Shown here piece after piece: positions 1 through 5,154 of a DNA stretch of 5,154 bases. Source of the DNA: Candidatus Omnitrophota bacterium (GTDB taxonomy: Bacteria > Omnitrophota > Gorgyraeia > Gygaellales > Profunditerraquicolaceae); contig JAPLLM010000109.1 in the NCBI GenBank assembly GCA_026387555.1, positions 21,917-27,070 of the forward strand, written 5' to 3'. Position 1 is the first letter of the stretch. Every line of letters begins with the position of its first letter. The notes under the pieces are model-generated. The model saw only the letters and a program-made list of their open reading frames with translations. It was not told the DNA's origin and did not search any database. A program made the translations under genes and the position numbers.

Positions 1-83
1 GAGGCTATCTTACTATCCGCGGGCGAAGCGTCGAGGAAGACAGGAAGTTAGTTGCGGAGATCGAAAACTTATGGCAGATGTAG
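1..83 (+). CDS. bioB: Biotin synthase BioB, C-terminal end (partial)
   Basis: Reading from position 3, the frame gives 26 residues beginning GYLTIRGRSVEED and ending in LWQM before a TAG stop at 81-83. The GYLTxxGRSxEED pattern is the conserved C-terminal tail of biotin synthase, the radical-SAM iron-sulfur enzyme that inserts sulfur into dethiobiotin, the last step of the pathway. The 5' part, including the CxxxCxxC cluster motif, lies outside the window, so catalytic integrity cannot be judged. The reading frame overlaps the bioF start at 71 by 13 bases. Its position directly ahead of five other biotin genes makes the assignment secure despite the short fragment. Confidence 0.9.
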   Translation, partial: GYLTIRGRSVEEDRKLVAEIENLWQM

Positions 84-1222
84 AAAGCTTTCTAAAAGAT
101 AGAAAAGAATCAGGGCTTTTTAGGATCCTGCATCCGGCAACTTCCAGGGTTAGCGGAAAAATCGCCATCGATGGCAGAGAATATATTGACCTTTCCTCTA
201 ACGATTATCTCGGATTATCAAATCACCCTAAGATTATTCAAGCCCAAAAACAGGCTTTGGATGAATTTGGTACTTCAGGTGTTGCCTCCCGGATTTTAAG
301 CGGCGATTCCAATCTACACCATGTTCTCGAAGAGAAAATCGCTTCATTCAAGAATAAAGAAGCAGGGTTGGTGTTAAATTCCGGTTATCAGGCCAATGTC
401 AGCATTATACCGGCATTAGCCGGCAAAGGTAGCGCCGTATTCTCTGACCGGTTGAATCACGCCAGTATTATCGACGGAATAATGCTTTCGCAGAGCGCGT
501 TGTTCCGTTTCCGGCACAATGACACAGCTCATCTGGAGGAACTGCTTAAAAAAGAAAGAGCCAGGTTTAAAGATGCGCTGATTATTACCGAGTCAGTCTT
601 CAGTATGGACGGCGATAAGGCTTCTTTAAAAGAACTCGTGGCTTTAAAAAAGCAATACGATTGTAAAATATTCGTGGATGAAGCGCATGCCACGGGAATT
701 TTCGGGAAAAACGGCAGCGGTGTGGCAGAAGAATCGGGTTTATCGCAAGATATTGATTTGATCATGGGTACATTCGGCAAGGCGTTGGCAGGATTCGGGG
801 CTTACATCGCAACTTCCCAAAGGCTAAAGGAATATTTGATAAATTCCTGCCGCGGTTTTATTTATTCTACGGCCTTACCACCGGCGGTCATCGCGGGAAA
901 TATTGCCGCTTTGGATTTGATTAAGGAAGAGCCGGAGCGCAGGCGCGGATTACTCAAGCTTTCCGGGCATTTCCGCAACGCCTTGAGGGATCTGGGTTTT
1001 GATACAAGGGGAGAGTCTCAAATCGTGCCTTTAATCACTAAGGATGTAACGAAGGCAGTAATATTTTCCGAAAAACTCCGCGAGAAAGGCTACTGGGTTC
1101 TGCCTATACGGCCGCCGACCGTGCCTAAAAACGCGCCCCGGCTGCGTTTTTCTTTAAGCTATGCTCATTCCGAAGAGACTTTGACGAGGCTTATTAAGGA
1201 TATTTATGAAACCAAGATTTAA
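71..1222 (+). CDS. bioF: 8-amino-7-oxononanoate synthase (KAPA synthase)
   Basis: 383 residues, the usual length for BioF. This PLP enzyme of the alpha-oxoamine synthase family condenses pimeloyl-ACP (or -CoA) with L-alanine to give KAPA, releasing CO2. Visible motifs: SSNDYLGLS near residues 42-50; DRLNHAS with H130, which stacks on PLP; TESVFSMDGD around 175-185; VDEAHATG with D203 and H206 contacting the cofactor; TFGKALAGFGA with the Schiff-base lysine K237; and the C-terminal IRPPTVP motif. IRPPTVP favours BioF over the related 2-amino-3-ketobutyrate ligase. The ATG at 71 lies inside the end of bioB (13-base overlap). A weak GGAG at 56-59 precedes it by 11 bases, so translation probably depends on coupling to bioB. 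The 3' end overlaps the next gene by 17 bases. The start is the only sensible one because the family N-terminus begins close to here. Confidence 0.95.
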   Translation: MADVESFLKDRKESGLFRILHPATSRVSGKIAIDGREYIDLSSNDYLGLSNHPKIIQAQKQALDEFGTSGVASRILSGDSNLHHVLEEKIASFKNKEAGLVLNSGYQANVSIIPALAGKGSAVFSDRLNHASIIDGIMLSQSALFRFRHNDTAHLEELLKKERARFKDALIITESVFSMDGDKASLKELVALKKQYDCKIFVDEAHATGIFGKNGSGVAEESGLSQDIDLIMGTFGKALAGFGAYIATSQRLKEYLINSCRGFIYSTALPPAVIAGNIAALDLIKEEPERRRGLLKLSGHFRNALRDLGFDTRGESQIVPLITKDVTKAVIFSEKLREKGYWVLPIRPPTVPKNAPRLRFSLSYAHSEETLTRLIKDIYETKI

Positions 1223-1898
1223 ATATGTGCCGCGGGGTTTTGACAAAACGCTCTGCCTTATACCGGGTTGGGGGGCGGACTTTCGCATTTTTAGGAATCT
1301 TGATTTGGATTACAACTATTTATATGCGCTGGATTTTTCTCCCCGTAATTTTAACCAGAGCCTGGTTGATGCTTTGTGGGAAACCAGGATTGAGAAGATT
1401 TCATTGTTCGGCTGGTCAATGGGAGCGTTTTTAGCTAAGGAATTTGCTTTAGATAATCTCGACAAGATCGATGAGATATTTTTTATAAGTATGCGCCCGC
1501 ATTACGATGCTCTGACGCTGCGCACCGCTGAAGAAAAACTGAAATCTAATAAAAAGGCTTTCCTTTATAAGGCCTACCTTGAAGGCTTTGGAAGCCGGGA
1601 TGACCTCGCGCGCGCATGGTTTAAGAAAAACCTGTTAAGGGATTTCTGTTCAGAGTTTAAGTTGGACGAATTGCTAGCCGGCCTGGATTATCTTGGTTCG
1701 GCTTTTATCAGGCCTCCGGATCTGGTGAAACTTGGAGACTTTAAAGTCTTCCACGGTTCACAAGACTCCACTGCCCCGCTTGTTGAGGTTAGGGAGTTAT
1801 TGTCGCAGCAGCCTAAAGCGAGGCTTACGGTGATGGAGGGGGTTGGGCATATGCCGTTCTTGCATCCGGATTTTAAGGAGGCTTTCCGCAATGGTTAA
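1206..1898 (+). CDS. bioH: BioH/BioG-type pimeloyl-ACP methyl ester esterase (alpha/beta hydrolase)
   Basis: 230 residues with an alpha/beta hydrolase layout. An N-terminal strand ends in IPGWGAD (20-25, oxyanion region). The nucleophile elbow is GWSMG with S71, the acid is in HGSQDSTAP (D187), and the catalytic histidine is in GVGHMPF (H215). The complete Ser-Asp-His triad and its place between bioF and bioC indicate the carboxylesterase that removes the BioC-added methyl group from pimeloyl-ACP methyl ester, ending chain elongation and supplying BioF. It is somewhat shorter than Escherichia coli BioH (about 256 residues). The PGWG near the N-terminus and the genomic slot also recall BioG, so the subfamily is not settled. 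The start at 1206 has AAGGA at 1196-1200 with 5-base spacing and lies within the end of bioF. Function is inferred from motifs and context; the gene symbol is given by role. Confidence 0.8.
   Translation: MKPRFKYVPRGFDKTLCLIPGWGADFRIFRNLDLDYNYLYALDFSPRNFNQSLVDALWETRIEKISLFGWSMGAFLAKEFALDNLDKIDEIFFISMRPHYDALTLRTAEEKLKSNKKAFLYKAYLEGFGSRDDLARAWFKKNLLRDFCSEFKLDELLAGLDYLGSAFIRPPDLVKLGDFKVFHGSQDSTAPLVEVRELLSQQPKARLTVMEGVGHMPFLHPDFKEAFRNG
1875..1881 (+). promoter_or_regulatory. Shine-Dalgarno that fixes the bioC start
   Basis: AAGGAGG ends 9 bases before the ATG at 1891. It lies inside the upstream esterase gene and decides between the ATG at 1891 and the longer in-frame candidate at 1843. Confidence 0.8.
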
Positions 1899-2652
1899 GC
1901 AGGTTGTGGCCAGGAACTTCTCACGCTGCGCCCGGTCTTATGATTTATTCTCTGACATCCAGATGCGCGCCGCGCAGGACTTGACCGACAGGATCACCCA
2001 AAATGAAATCGAAAGCATTCTGGAGCTTGGCTGCGGTACGGGTAATTATACGCTTCTCCTTAGAGATAAGTTTAAGGATGCGAGGCTGACAGCTTTGGAT
2101 ATCTCTGAAGAAATGATTGAAGTGGCATGGGAAAAGCTAAAAGGCAGACAAGTCGAGCTTTTGCAGGCGGATGCCGAAGAGCTTAACTTAGAAGAAAAAT
2201 TCGGGTTGGTTACCTCTAATGCCTGTTTTCAATGGTTTGCTAATCTGGAAAAAGGACTCTTGAATTATAAAAAGATGCTCAATCCGGATGGCAAGCTGAT
2301 ATTCTCCATATTCGGACCAAAAACACTTTTTGAATTGAATGATTCGTTCAGCGCTGTTTTGGATGGTTTTAGTATAGATGCGCGGAAATTCCCGGAGCGG
2401 AATAAATTAGAGCAATTCCTTAAAGATAATTTCAAATCCGTGAAGGTCAGCGAAATAGTCTATGTAGAAATCTTCCCGGACCTTAAATTCTTGCTTAAGA
2501 AATTGAAATATTCCGGGACAAGAGGGAGTGGTTTAGCCGGTCAGGCGTATTTAAGCAAGAGTTTCTTGCAAAAGGCGGAAGCTGCCTACATGGATAAATA
2601 CAAAGAGATCCGCACTACTTATCAGGTCTTTTTTTGTGAGGCAGGGTTATGA
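1891..2652 (+). CDS. bioC: Malonyl-ACP O-methyltransferase BioC
   Basis: 253 residues from the ATG at 1891. A class I SAM-dependent methyltransferase that methylates the free carboxyl of malonyl-ACP/CoA, so that fatty acid synthase can use it as a disguised primer for pimelate. Visible features: an N-terminal VKQVVARNFSRCARSYD segment typical of BioC; SAM motif I ELGCGTGNY (45-53); the acidic residue after strand 2 in ALDIS (D70); ADAEEL with D94; and SNACFQWFANL (109-119), matching the BioC 'SNLAVQW' block. The C-terminal portion (GTRGSGLAG, then TTYQVFF) also resembles BioC. An in-frame ATG at 1843 would add 16 residues that only shadow the preceding gene. The 1891 start is chosen because it begins at the family N-terminus and has a strong AAGGAGG (1875-1881) with 9-base spacing. 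It overlaps the esterase gene by 8 bases and bioD by 4 (ATGA). Confidence 0.92.
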   Translation: MVKQVVARNFSRCARSYDLFSDIQMRAAQDLTDRITQNEIESILELGCGTGNYTLLLRDKFKDARLTALDISEEMIEVAWEKLKGRQVELLQADAEELNLEEKFGLVTSNACFQWFANLEKGLLNYKKMLNPDGKLIFSIFGPKTLFELNDSFSAVLDGFSIDARKFPERNKLEQFLKDNFKSVKVSEIVYVEIFPDLKFLLKKLKYSGTRGSGLAGQAYLSKSFLQKAEAAYMDKYKEIRTTYQVFFCEAGL

Positions 2653-3341
2653 AGAGAGCCGTATTTATAAGCGGTACGGATACCGGAATAGGCAAGACCG
2701 TCGTAACCGGTTTGCTGGCAAAATATTTTCAAGAACAGGGGCTAAATGTGATAACCCAGAAATGGGTGCAGACCGGAAGTTCCTTTTCCGGAGCGGACAT
2801 CAAAACTCACCTTAAAATAATGGGCCGAGGCTTAAGCGAAGTTTCAAAGTTATCGGGGTTGATTTCTCCTTATGTATTTAAATTACCGGCTTCTCCGCAC
2901 TTGGCGGCTAAATTCGAGCATAAGAAGATAAGTAGCAATAAAATAATCAAAAGTTTTAAAGCGCTTACGCAGAAATTCGATATTGTCCTGGTCGAGGGGG
3001 TAGGTGGCGCGCTGGTCCCGGTAGATAAGAAAACTCTTTTAATCGATATAGCTAAAAAACTAAATATTCCGGTCCTTTTGGTCTGTCCGAATAAATTGGG
3101 TGCTATAAATCAGGCGTTCCTAACAATAGAAGCGATAAAAGGCAGAGGGTTTAAGATATTAGGTTTAATTTTAATTGATAATCCCCGGCAGAATAAATTG
3201 ATCCTTAAGGATAACCCCAAAATAATAAAGAGGTTCAGCGGGGTAAATATATTAGGGATATTGCCTTGGAACAAAGATTATAATTATCTCTATAAGAAGT
3301 TTATTCCTGCCGCTTATAAAATAAAAAAGGCCCTGCGATGA
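2649..3341 (+). CDS. bioD: Dethiobiotin synthetase BioD
   Basis: 230 residues, normal for BioD. It carboxylates DAPA and closes the ureido ring to dethiobiotin using ATP and CO2. The P-loop is GTDTGIGKT (9-17). The substrate-binding lysine block reads QKWVQTG with K38; most BioD proteins have KPV or KPI here, so W39 is a departure. ISPYVFKLPASPHLAA (roughly 72-87) matches the family PYxFxxPxSPH block. VEGVGG (115-120) with E116 is the second metal/substrate motif, and VCPNKLGAINQ follows. It resembles Bacteroides-type BioD proteins (recalled pattern TQKFIQTGN) more than E. coli. GAGG at 2638-2641 is the likely ribosome binding site. The gene overlaps bioC and bioA by 4 bases each (ATGA at both junctions), implying coupled translation. 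Its 3' half is visibly more AT-rich than bioF. Confidence 0.93.
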   Translation: MKRAVFISGTDTGIGKTVVTGLLAKYFQEQGLNVITQKWVQTGSSFSGADIKTHLKIMGRGLSEVSKLSGLISPYVFKLPASPHLAAKFEHKKISSNKIIKSFKALTQKFDIVLVEGVGGALVPVDKKTLLIDIAKKLNIPVLLVCPNKLGAINQAFLTIEAIKGRGFKILGLILIDNPRQNKLILKDNPKIIKRFSGVNILGILPWNKDYNYLYKKFIPAAYKIKKALR

Positions 3342-4678
3342 ACAAGTGGATTGAAAAAGACCTCGAATATGTCTGGCATCCTTATACCCAGATGAAAGAT
3401 AACCGGAAGTCTCCGCCAATTTTAATCAAAAAGGCAGCCGGAGCAAAACTTTACGATGAAGCGGGCAAGTTTTATTATGATTCAATCTCCAGCTGGTGGT
3501 GTAATGTGCACGGACACAATCATCCTAAGATAAAGCAGGCAATAAACAGGCAGCTGGAATCGCTGGAGCATGTTTTATTTGCCGGTTTTACCCATGAACC
3601 TGCTATTGCCTTGGCGGAAAGGCTGATTAAATTGACCAAAAACAAATTCGCCAAAGTCTTTTATTCCGATGATGGCTCGACTGCGGTGGAGGTTGCGCTT
3701 AAAATATCTTTTCAATACTGGCGTAACTTAGGGATTACTTCTAAGCGTAAATTTGTCTGCTTGGATTACGGTTACCACGGCGATACCATCGGTACGATGA
3801 GCGTAAGCGGCATCGATATGTTTAATGATGCGTTTAAGCCGCTATTTTTCCCGTCTTTCCGGGTTCCCTCGCCGTACTGTTATCGTTGCCCTATGGGGAA
3901 GGTTCGTCTCGAATGCGGATTGGAATGCGTCAAGCCCTTAGAAAAGATCCTTAAAGAACACAGCCGCGAGATAAGCGGGTTAATTTTGGAGCCAATGGTG
4001 TTATGCGCAGGAGGGATGATAGTTTATCCCAAGGAATACCTGGAGAAAGCCGCGGCATTGGCTAAAAAGTACAAGGTGCATCTTATTCTCGATGAAGTAG
4101 CTACCGGTTTTGGCCGCACAGGAAAGATGTTTGCTTATGAGCATGCCTCGAACATAAATCCGGATTTCTTATGTTTATCCAAGGGTATCAGTGCAGGATA
4201 CCTGCCTCTGGCAGCGACTTTGACAACCGGGAAAATTTACCGGGCATTTTACGCAGATTATTCAAAAAGGAAGACTTTTTTTCACGGCCACACCTATACC
4301 GCAAATCCGCTTGCCTGCGCCGCGGGGGTAGCCAGTTTAGAGGTCTTTGATCGCGAAAATACGCTGGCTAATGTTAAGAAAATCTCGCTTTTACTCAAAA
4401 ATGGCCTGGCCAGGTTTAAGGATTTGGATATAGTGGGTGATGTGCGGCTTATCGGCGCAATCGGCGCGCTGGAATTAGTAAAAAATAAGCAGACCAAGGA
4501 AAGATTCTCGTCAAAAAAGCGCCTAGGATTTGAAATTTATAAGAAAGGCCTTAAAGAAGGGCTTGTTTTAAGGCCTCTAGGTGATATAATCTATCTGTTT
4601 TTGCCGCTTGCGGTAAAAGAAAATGAACTCAAAGATATTCTATCCAGGTTTTATCGGACGCTGAAGAGTTTTTCTTAA
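3338..4678 (+). CDS. bioA: Adenosylmethionine (or lysine)-8-amino-7-oxononanoate transaminase BioA
   Basis: 446 residues, a fold-type I PLP class III aminotransferase that converts KAPA to DAPA. Motifs: WHPYTQMKD (13-21); SSWWCNVHGHNHP with W53 and W54; YSDDGSTAVEVALK near 109-122; GYHGDT with Y146; DEVATGFGRTGKMF with D252 binding the PLP pyridine nitrogen; CLSKGISAGYLPLAAT with Schiff-base lysine K282; FFHGHTYTANPLA (314-325); and RPLGD (412-416). The overall pattern (TQMKD, HGHxYT, RPLGD) is closer to Bacillus subtilis and Aquifex BioA than to E. coli BioA. The amino donor, SAM or lysine, is therefore uncertain, because the Bacillus enzyme is reported to use lysine. A loop at 181-197 carries four cysteines. 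The start overlaps the bioD stop as ATGA, with AAGG at 3327-3330 seven bases upstream. Confidence 0.94.
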   Translation: MNKWIEKDLEYVWHPYTQMKDNRKSPPILIKKAAGAKLYDEAGKFYYDSISSWWCNVHGHNHPKIKQAINRQLESLEHVLFAGFTHEPAIALAERLIKLTKNKFAKVFYSDDGSTAVEVALKISFQYWRNLGITSKRKFVCLDYGYHGDTIGTMSVSGIDMFNDAFKPLFFPSFRVPSPYCYRCPMGKVRLECGLECVKPLEKILKEHSREISGLILEPMVLCAGGMIVYPKEYLEKAAALAKKYKVHLILDEVATGFGRTGKMFAYEHASNINPDFLCLSKGISAGYLPLAATLTTGKIYRAFYADYSKRKTFFHGHTYTANPLACAAGVASLEVFDRENTLANVKKISLLLKNGLARFKDLDIVGDVRLIGAIGALELVKNKQTKERFSSKKRLGFEIYKKGLKEGLVLRPLGDIIYLFLPLAVKENELKDILSRFYRTLKSFS

Positions 4679-4681
4679 GAT

Positions 4682-4687
4682 AAGGAG
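4682..4687 (+). promoter_or_regulatory. Shine-Dalgarno of the 97-residue gene
   Basis: AAGGAG lies 5 bases before the ATG at 4693, in the only true intergenic gap between window genes. It supports the chosen start and independent translation, unlike the overlapping genes upstream. Confidence 0.75.
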
Positions 4688-4692
4688 AGTCG

Positions 4693-4986
4693 ATGTTTAT
4701 TCACTGCGTACTTTTTCAGATCGAATCTAAGGAGGTCAGGAAATACCGTAAGGATAGCTTGATGTGGGCGTCTTACACCAAAAAGGCGAAGGGATTTATC
4801 GCCTATTATACTATGAAGCGCTTTGGTTTTAAGGATCAGTACGCTTCTGTATACGAATGGAAGACTAAGGCCCAACACGACCGCTTTATGAAAAAATACC
4901 ACGACTGGCTGGTGGGTAAGTCTAAGGCCAGGGTCAAGGTTCTGGGGTATTATAACCTTAAAAAAGTCGACCAGGCCAGGGCTTAA
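4693..4986 (+). CDS. Small conserved-looking protein, possible ABM/dimeric alpha-beta barrel fold
   Basis: 97 residues with no recognised family. It begins MFIHCVLFQI, a beta strand, followed by a charged helix (ESKEVRKYRKDSL). Next come a GFIAYYTMKR strand, a QYASVYEW strand, a helix rich in charge and aromatics (AQHDRFMKKYHDWL), and a final VKVLGYYNL strand. This strand-helix-strand-strand-helix-strand order, with YEW before the second helix, resembles antibiotic-biosynthesis-monooxygenase-like ferredoxin folds (dimeric alpha/beta barrels). No catalytic residues can be assigned and a monooxygenase activity is not claimed. It is basic, with no signal peptide or membrane segment, so it is probably cytosolic. 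It lies 14 bases after bioA with AAGGAG at 4682-4687 and 5-base spacing, and no promoter or terminator is seen between them, so it is probably the last gene of the operon. A link to biotin is inferred from position only. Confidence 0.75.
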   Translation: MFIHCVLFQIESKEVRKYRKDSLMWASYTKKAKGFIAYYTMKRFGFKDQYASVYEWKTKAQHDRFMKKYHDWLVGKSKARVKVLGYYNLKKVDQARA

Positions 4987-4987
4987 A

Positions 4988-5007
4988 AGTCAAATAATCG
5001 CTTGACT
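4988..5007. repeat. 6-bp inverted repeat overlapping the -35 box
   Basis: AGTCAA (4988-4993) and TTGACT (5002-5007) are perfect reverse complements separated by 8 bases, and the right arm is the -35 element itself. It could be a repressor or activator half-site pair, or chance. The arms are short and no known operator is recognised. Confidence 0.35.
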
Positions 5008-5029
5008 AATATGATAATTGTTGTATACT
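5002..5029 (+). promoter_or_regulatory. Sigma70-type promoter for a gene beyond the right edge
   Basis: TTGACT (5002-5007) and TATACT (5024-5029) are separated by 16 bases, each one mismatch from the consensus TTGACA/TATAAT. The spacer and flanks are AT-rich. The predicted transcription start is about 5035-5037. It lies just after the stop of the last operon gene and points rightwards to the structured leader and the Shine-Dalgarno at 5137-5144. It therefore most likely drives a separate downstream transcript. Confidence 0.75.
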
Positions 5030-5067
5030 TTTTCAGAAGTAGTAAATAAGGAGTGGAAGGGCTTTAG

Positions 5068-5105
5068 CCGTAAGGTAATAAGTTGTCCGCCTTGCGGTTT
5101 TTTTT
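5068..5105 (+). terminator. Intrinsic terminator hairpin in the leader
   Basis: CCGTAAGG (5068-5075) pairs with CCTTGCGG (5090-5097) as an 8-bp stem with one G-U pair, closing a 14-base loop. An uninterrupted run of eight T follows (5098-5105). It would end readthrough from the biotin operon. Because it is also about 30 bases downstream of the predicted start of the 5002-5029 promoter, it would also terminate or attenuate that transcript. Confidence 0.8.
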
Positions 5106-5110
5106 CGCCG

Positions 5111-5120
5111 TTATTTACTA
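5111..5120 (+). repeat. Right arm of the long-range inverted repeat (left arm 5040-5049)
   Basis: TTATTTACTA is the exact reverse complement of TAGTAAATAA at 5040-5049. In RNA this gives a 10-bp AU-rich stem joining the 5' end of the leader to bases just after the terminator. GU/AU pairing (5039 with 5121, 5038 with 5122) could extend it by two. Confidence 0.6.
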
Positions 5121-5136
5121 TTGCAAATATAGTAGG

Positions 5137-5144
5137 AAAGGAGG
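5137..5144 (+). promoter_or_regulatory. Strong Shine-Dalgarno for a gene starting at or after the window edge
   Basis: AAAGGAGG is nearly a full anti-16S match. Only 10 bases (5145-5154) remain after it and no ATG, GTG or TTG start with usable spacing is inside the window. A start codon at or just after 5155 is therefore expected. The product cannot be identified. Confidence 0.7.
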
Positions 5145-5154
5145 TAGTAAGTAA

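Larger units (their letters stand above)
5036..5136 (+). ncRNA. Structured 5' leader, unidentified; possible attenuator or riboswitch
   Basis: Between the predicted transcription start and the Shine-Dalgarno lie three base-paired elements. A 10-bp perfect long-range stem pairs TAGTAAATAA (5040-5049) with TTATTTACTA (5111-5120). It encloses the terminator hairpin (5068-5105). A 6-bp hairpin pairs TACTAT (5116-5121) with ATAGTA (5129-5134) and shares bases 5116-5120 with the long-range stem, so the two are mutually exclusive. A weak GGC/GCC hairpin (5060-5062 with 5067-5069) would compete with the left arm of the terminator. No known riboswitch consensus (TPP, FMN, SAM, c-di-GMP, preQ1, fluoride, ZTP, T-box) was recognised. 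A terminated product would be an RNA of about 70 bases. Whether this is a regulatory leader, a small RNA or simply a terminator with chance pairing is open. Confidence 0.45.

Noticed and set aside
529..780. Minus-strand open frame of 83 codons inside bioF
   Set aside because: It lies wholly antisense to a clear BioF and has serine-rich, low-complexity composition typical of a shadow frame.
1225..1434. Plus-strand open frame of 69 codons
   Set aside because: An out-of-frame shadow of the esterase gene, with no domain and no ribosome site.
1843..1890. Upstream ATG extension of bioC
   Set aside because: The extra 16 residues mirror the upstream gene in another frame and do not fit the BioC N-terminus; the AAGGAGG before 1891 fits the shorter start.
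1688..1891. Minus-strand open frame of 67 codons
   Set aside because: Antisense to the esterase catalytic region; no recognisable protein features.
4294..4497. Minus-strand open frame of 67 codons
   Set aside because: Antisense to the conserved BioA C-terminal region; a shadow.
4675..4902. Minus-strand open frame of 75 codons opposite the small gene
   Set aside because: The plus-strand frame has a strong Shine-Dalgarno, operon position and a plausible fold; the antisense frame has none of these.
5011..5049. Twelve-codon mini-ORF (possible leader peptide)
   Set aside because: Its ATG lies between the -35 and -10 boxes, upstream of the predicted transcription start, and has no ribosome site.
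5050..5062. T-box-like GGAGTGGAAGGGC segment
   Set aside because: It only loosely resembles the T-box antiterminator element, lacks ACCGCG, and the leader is far too short for a stem I specifier domain.
1..5154. BirA-type biotin operator
   Set aside because: No TTGTAAAC/GTTTACAA-like dyad was seen in the window. The operon promoter lies upstream of bioB, outside it, so its absence here is uninformative.

Overview
The window is almost entirely a tightly packed plus-strand biotin biosynthesis operon: the 3' end of bioB, then bioF, a BioH/BioG-type esterase, bioC, bioD and bioA, followed by a small unassigned gene. Adjacent biotin genes overlap by 13, 17, 8, 4 and 4 bases, so they are almost certainly transcribed together and translationally coupled. 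The small 97-residue protein follows bioA after 14 bases with its own strong ribosome binding site.

Together the genes encode a self-contained BioC-BioH route. BioC methylates a malonyl thioester to prime fatty acid synthesis. The resulting pimeloyl-ACP methyl ester is cleaved by the esterase. BioF then makes KAPA, BioA converts it to DAPA, BioD closes the ureido ring to dethiobiotin, and BioB inserts sulfur.

After the last gene (4987-5154) the sequence changes character. It holds a good sigma70-type promoter (5002-5029), then a leader of about 120 bases with an intrinsic terminator hairpin (5068-5105), a 10-bp long-range stem enclosing it, a second small hairpin, and a strong Shine-Dalgarno sequence about 10 bases from the window end. 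A new gene therefore probably starts at or just past the right edge. This short leader is the least explained part of the window.

The organism is a bacterium of moderate GC content. BioA resembles Bacillus/Aquifex-type enzymes and BioD carries a Bacteroides-like 'QK-aromatic-xQTG' motif. This mixture fits an uncultured anaerobic lineage such as Omnitrophota, but the phylum assignment is only a guess from memory. Nothing in the window indicates a mobile element, CRISPR array, tRNA or rRNA.
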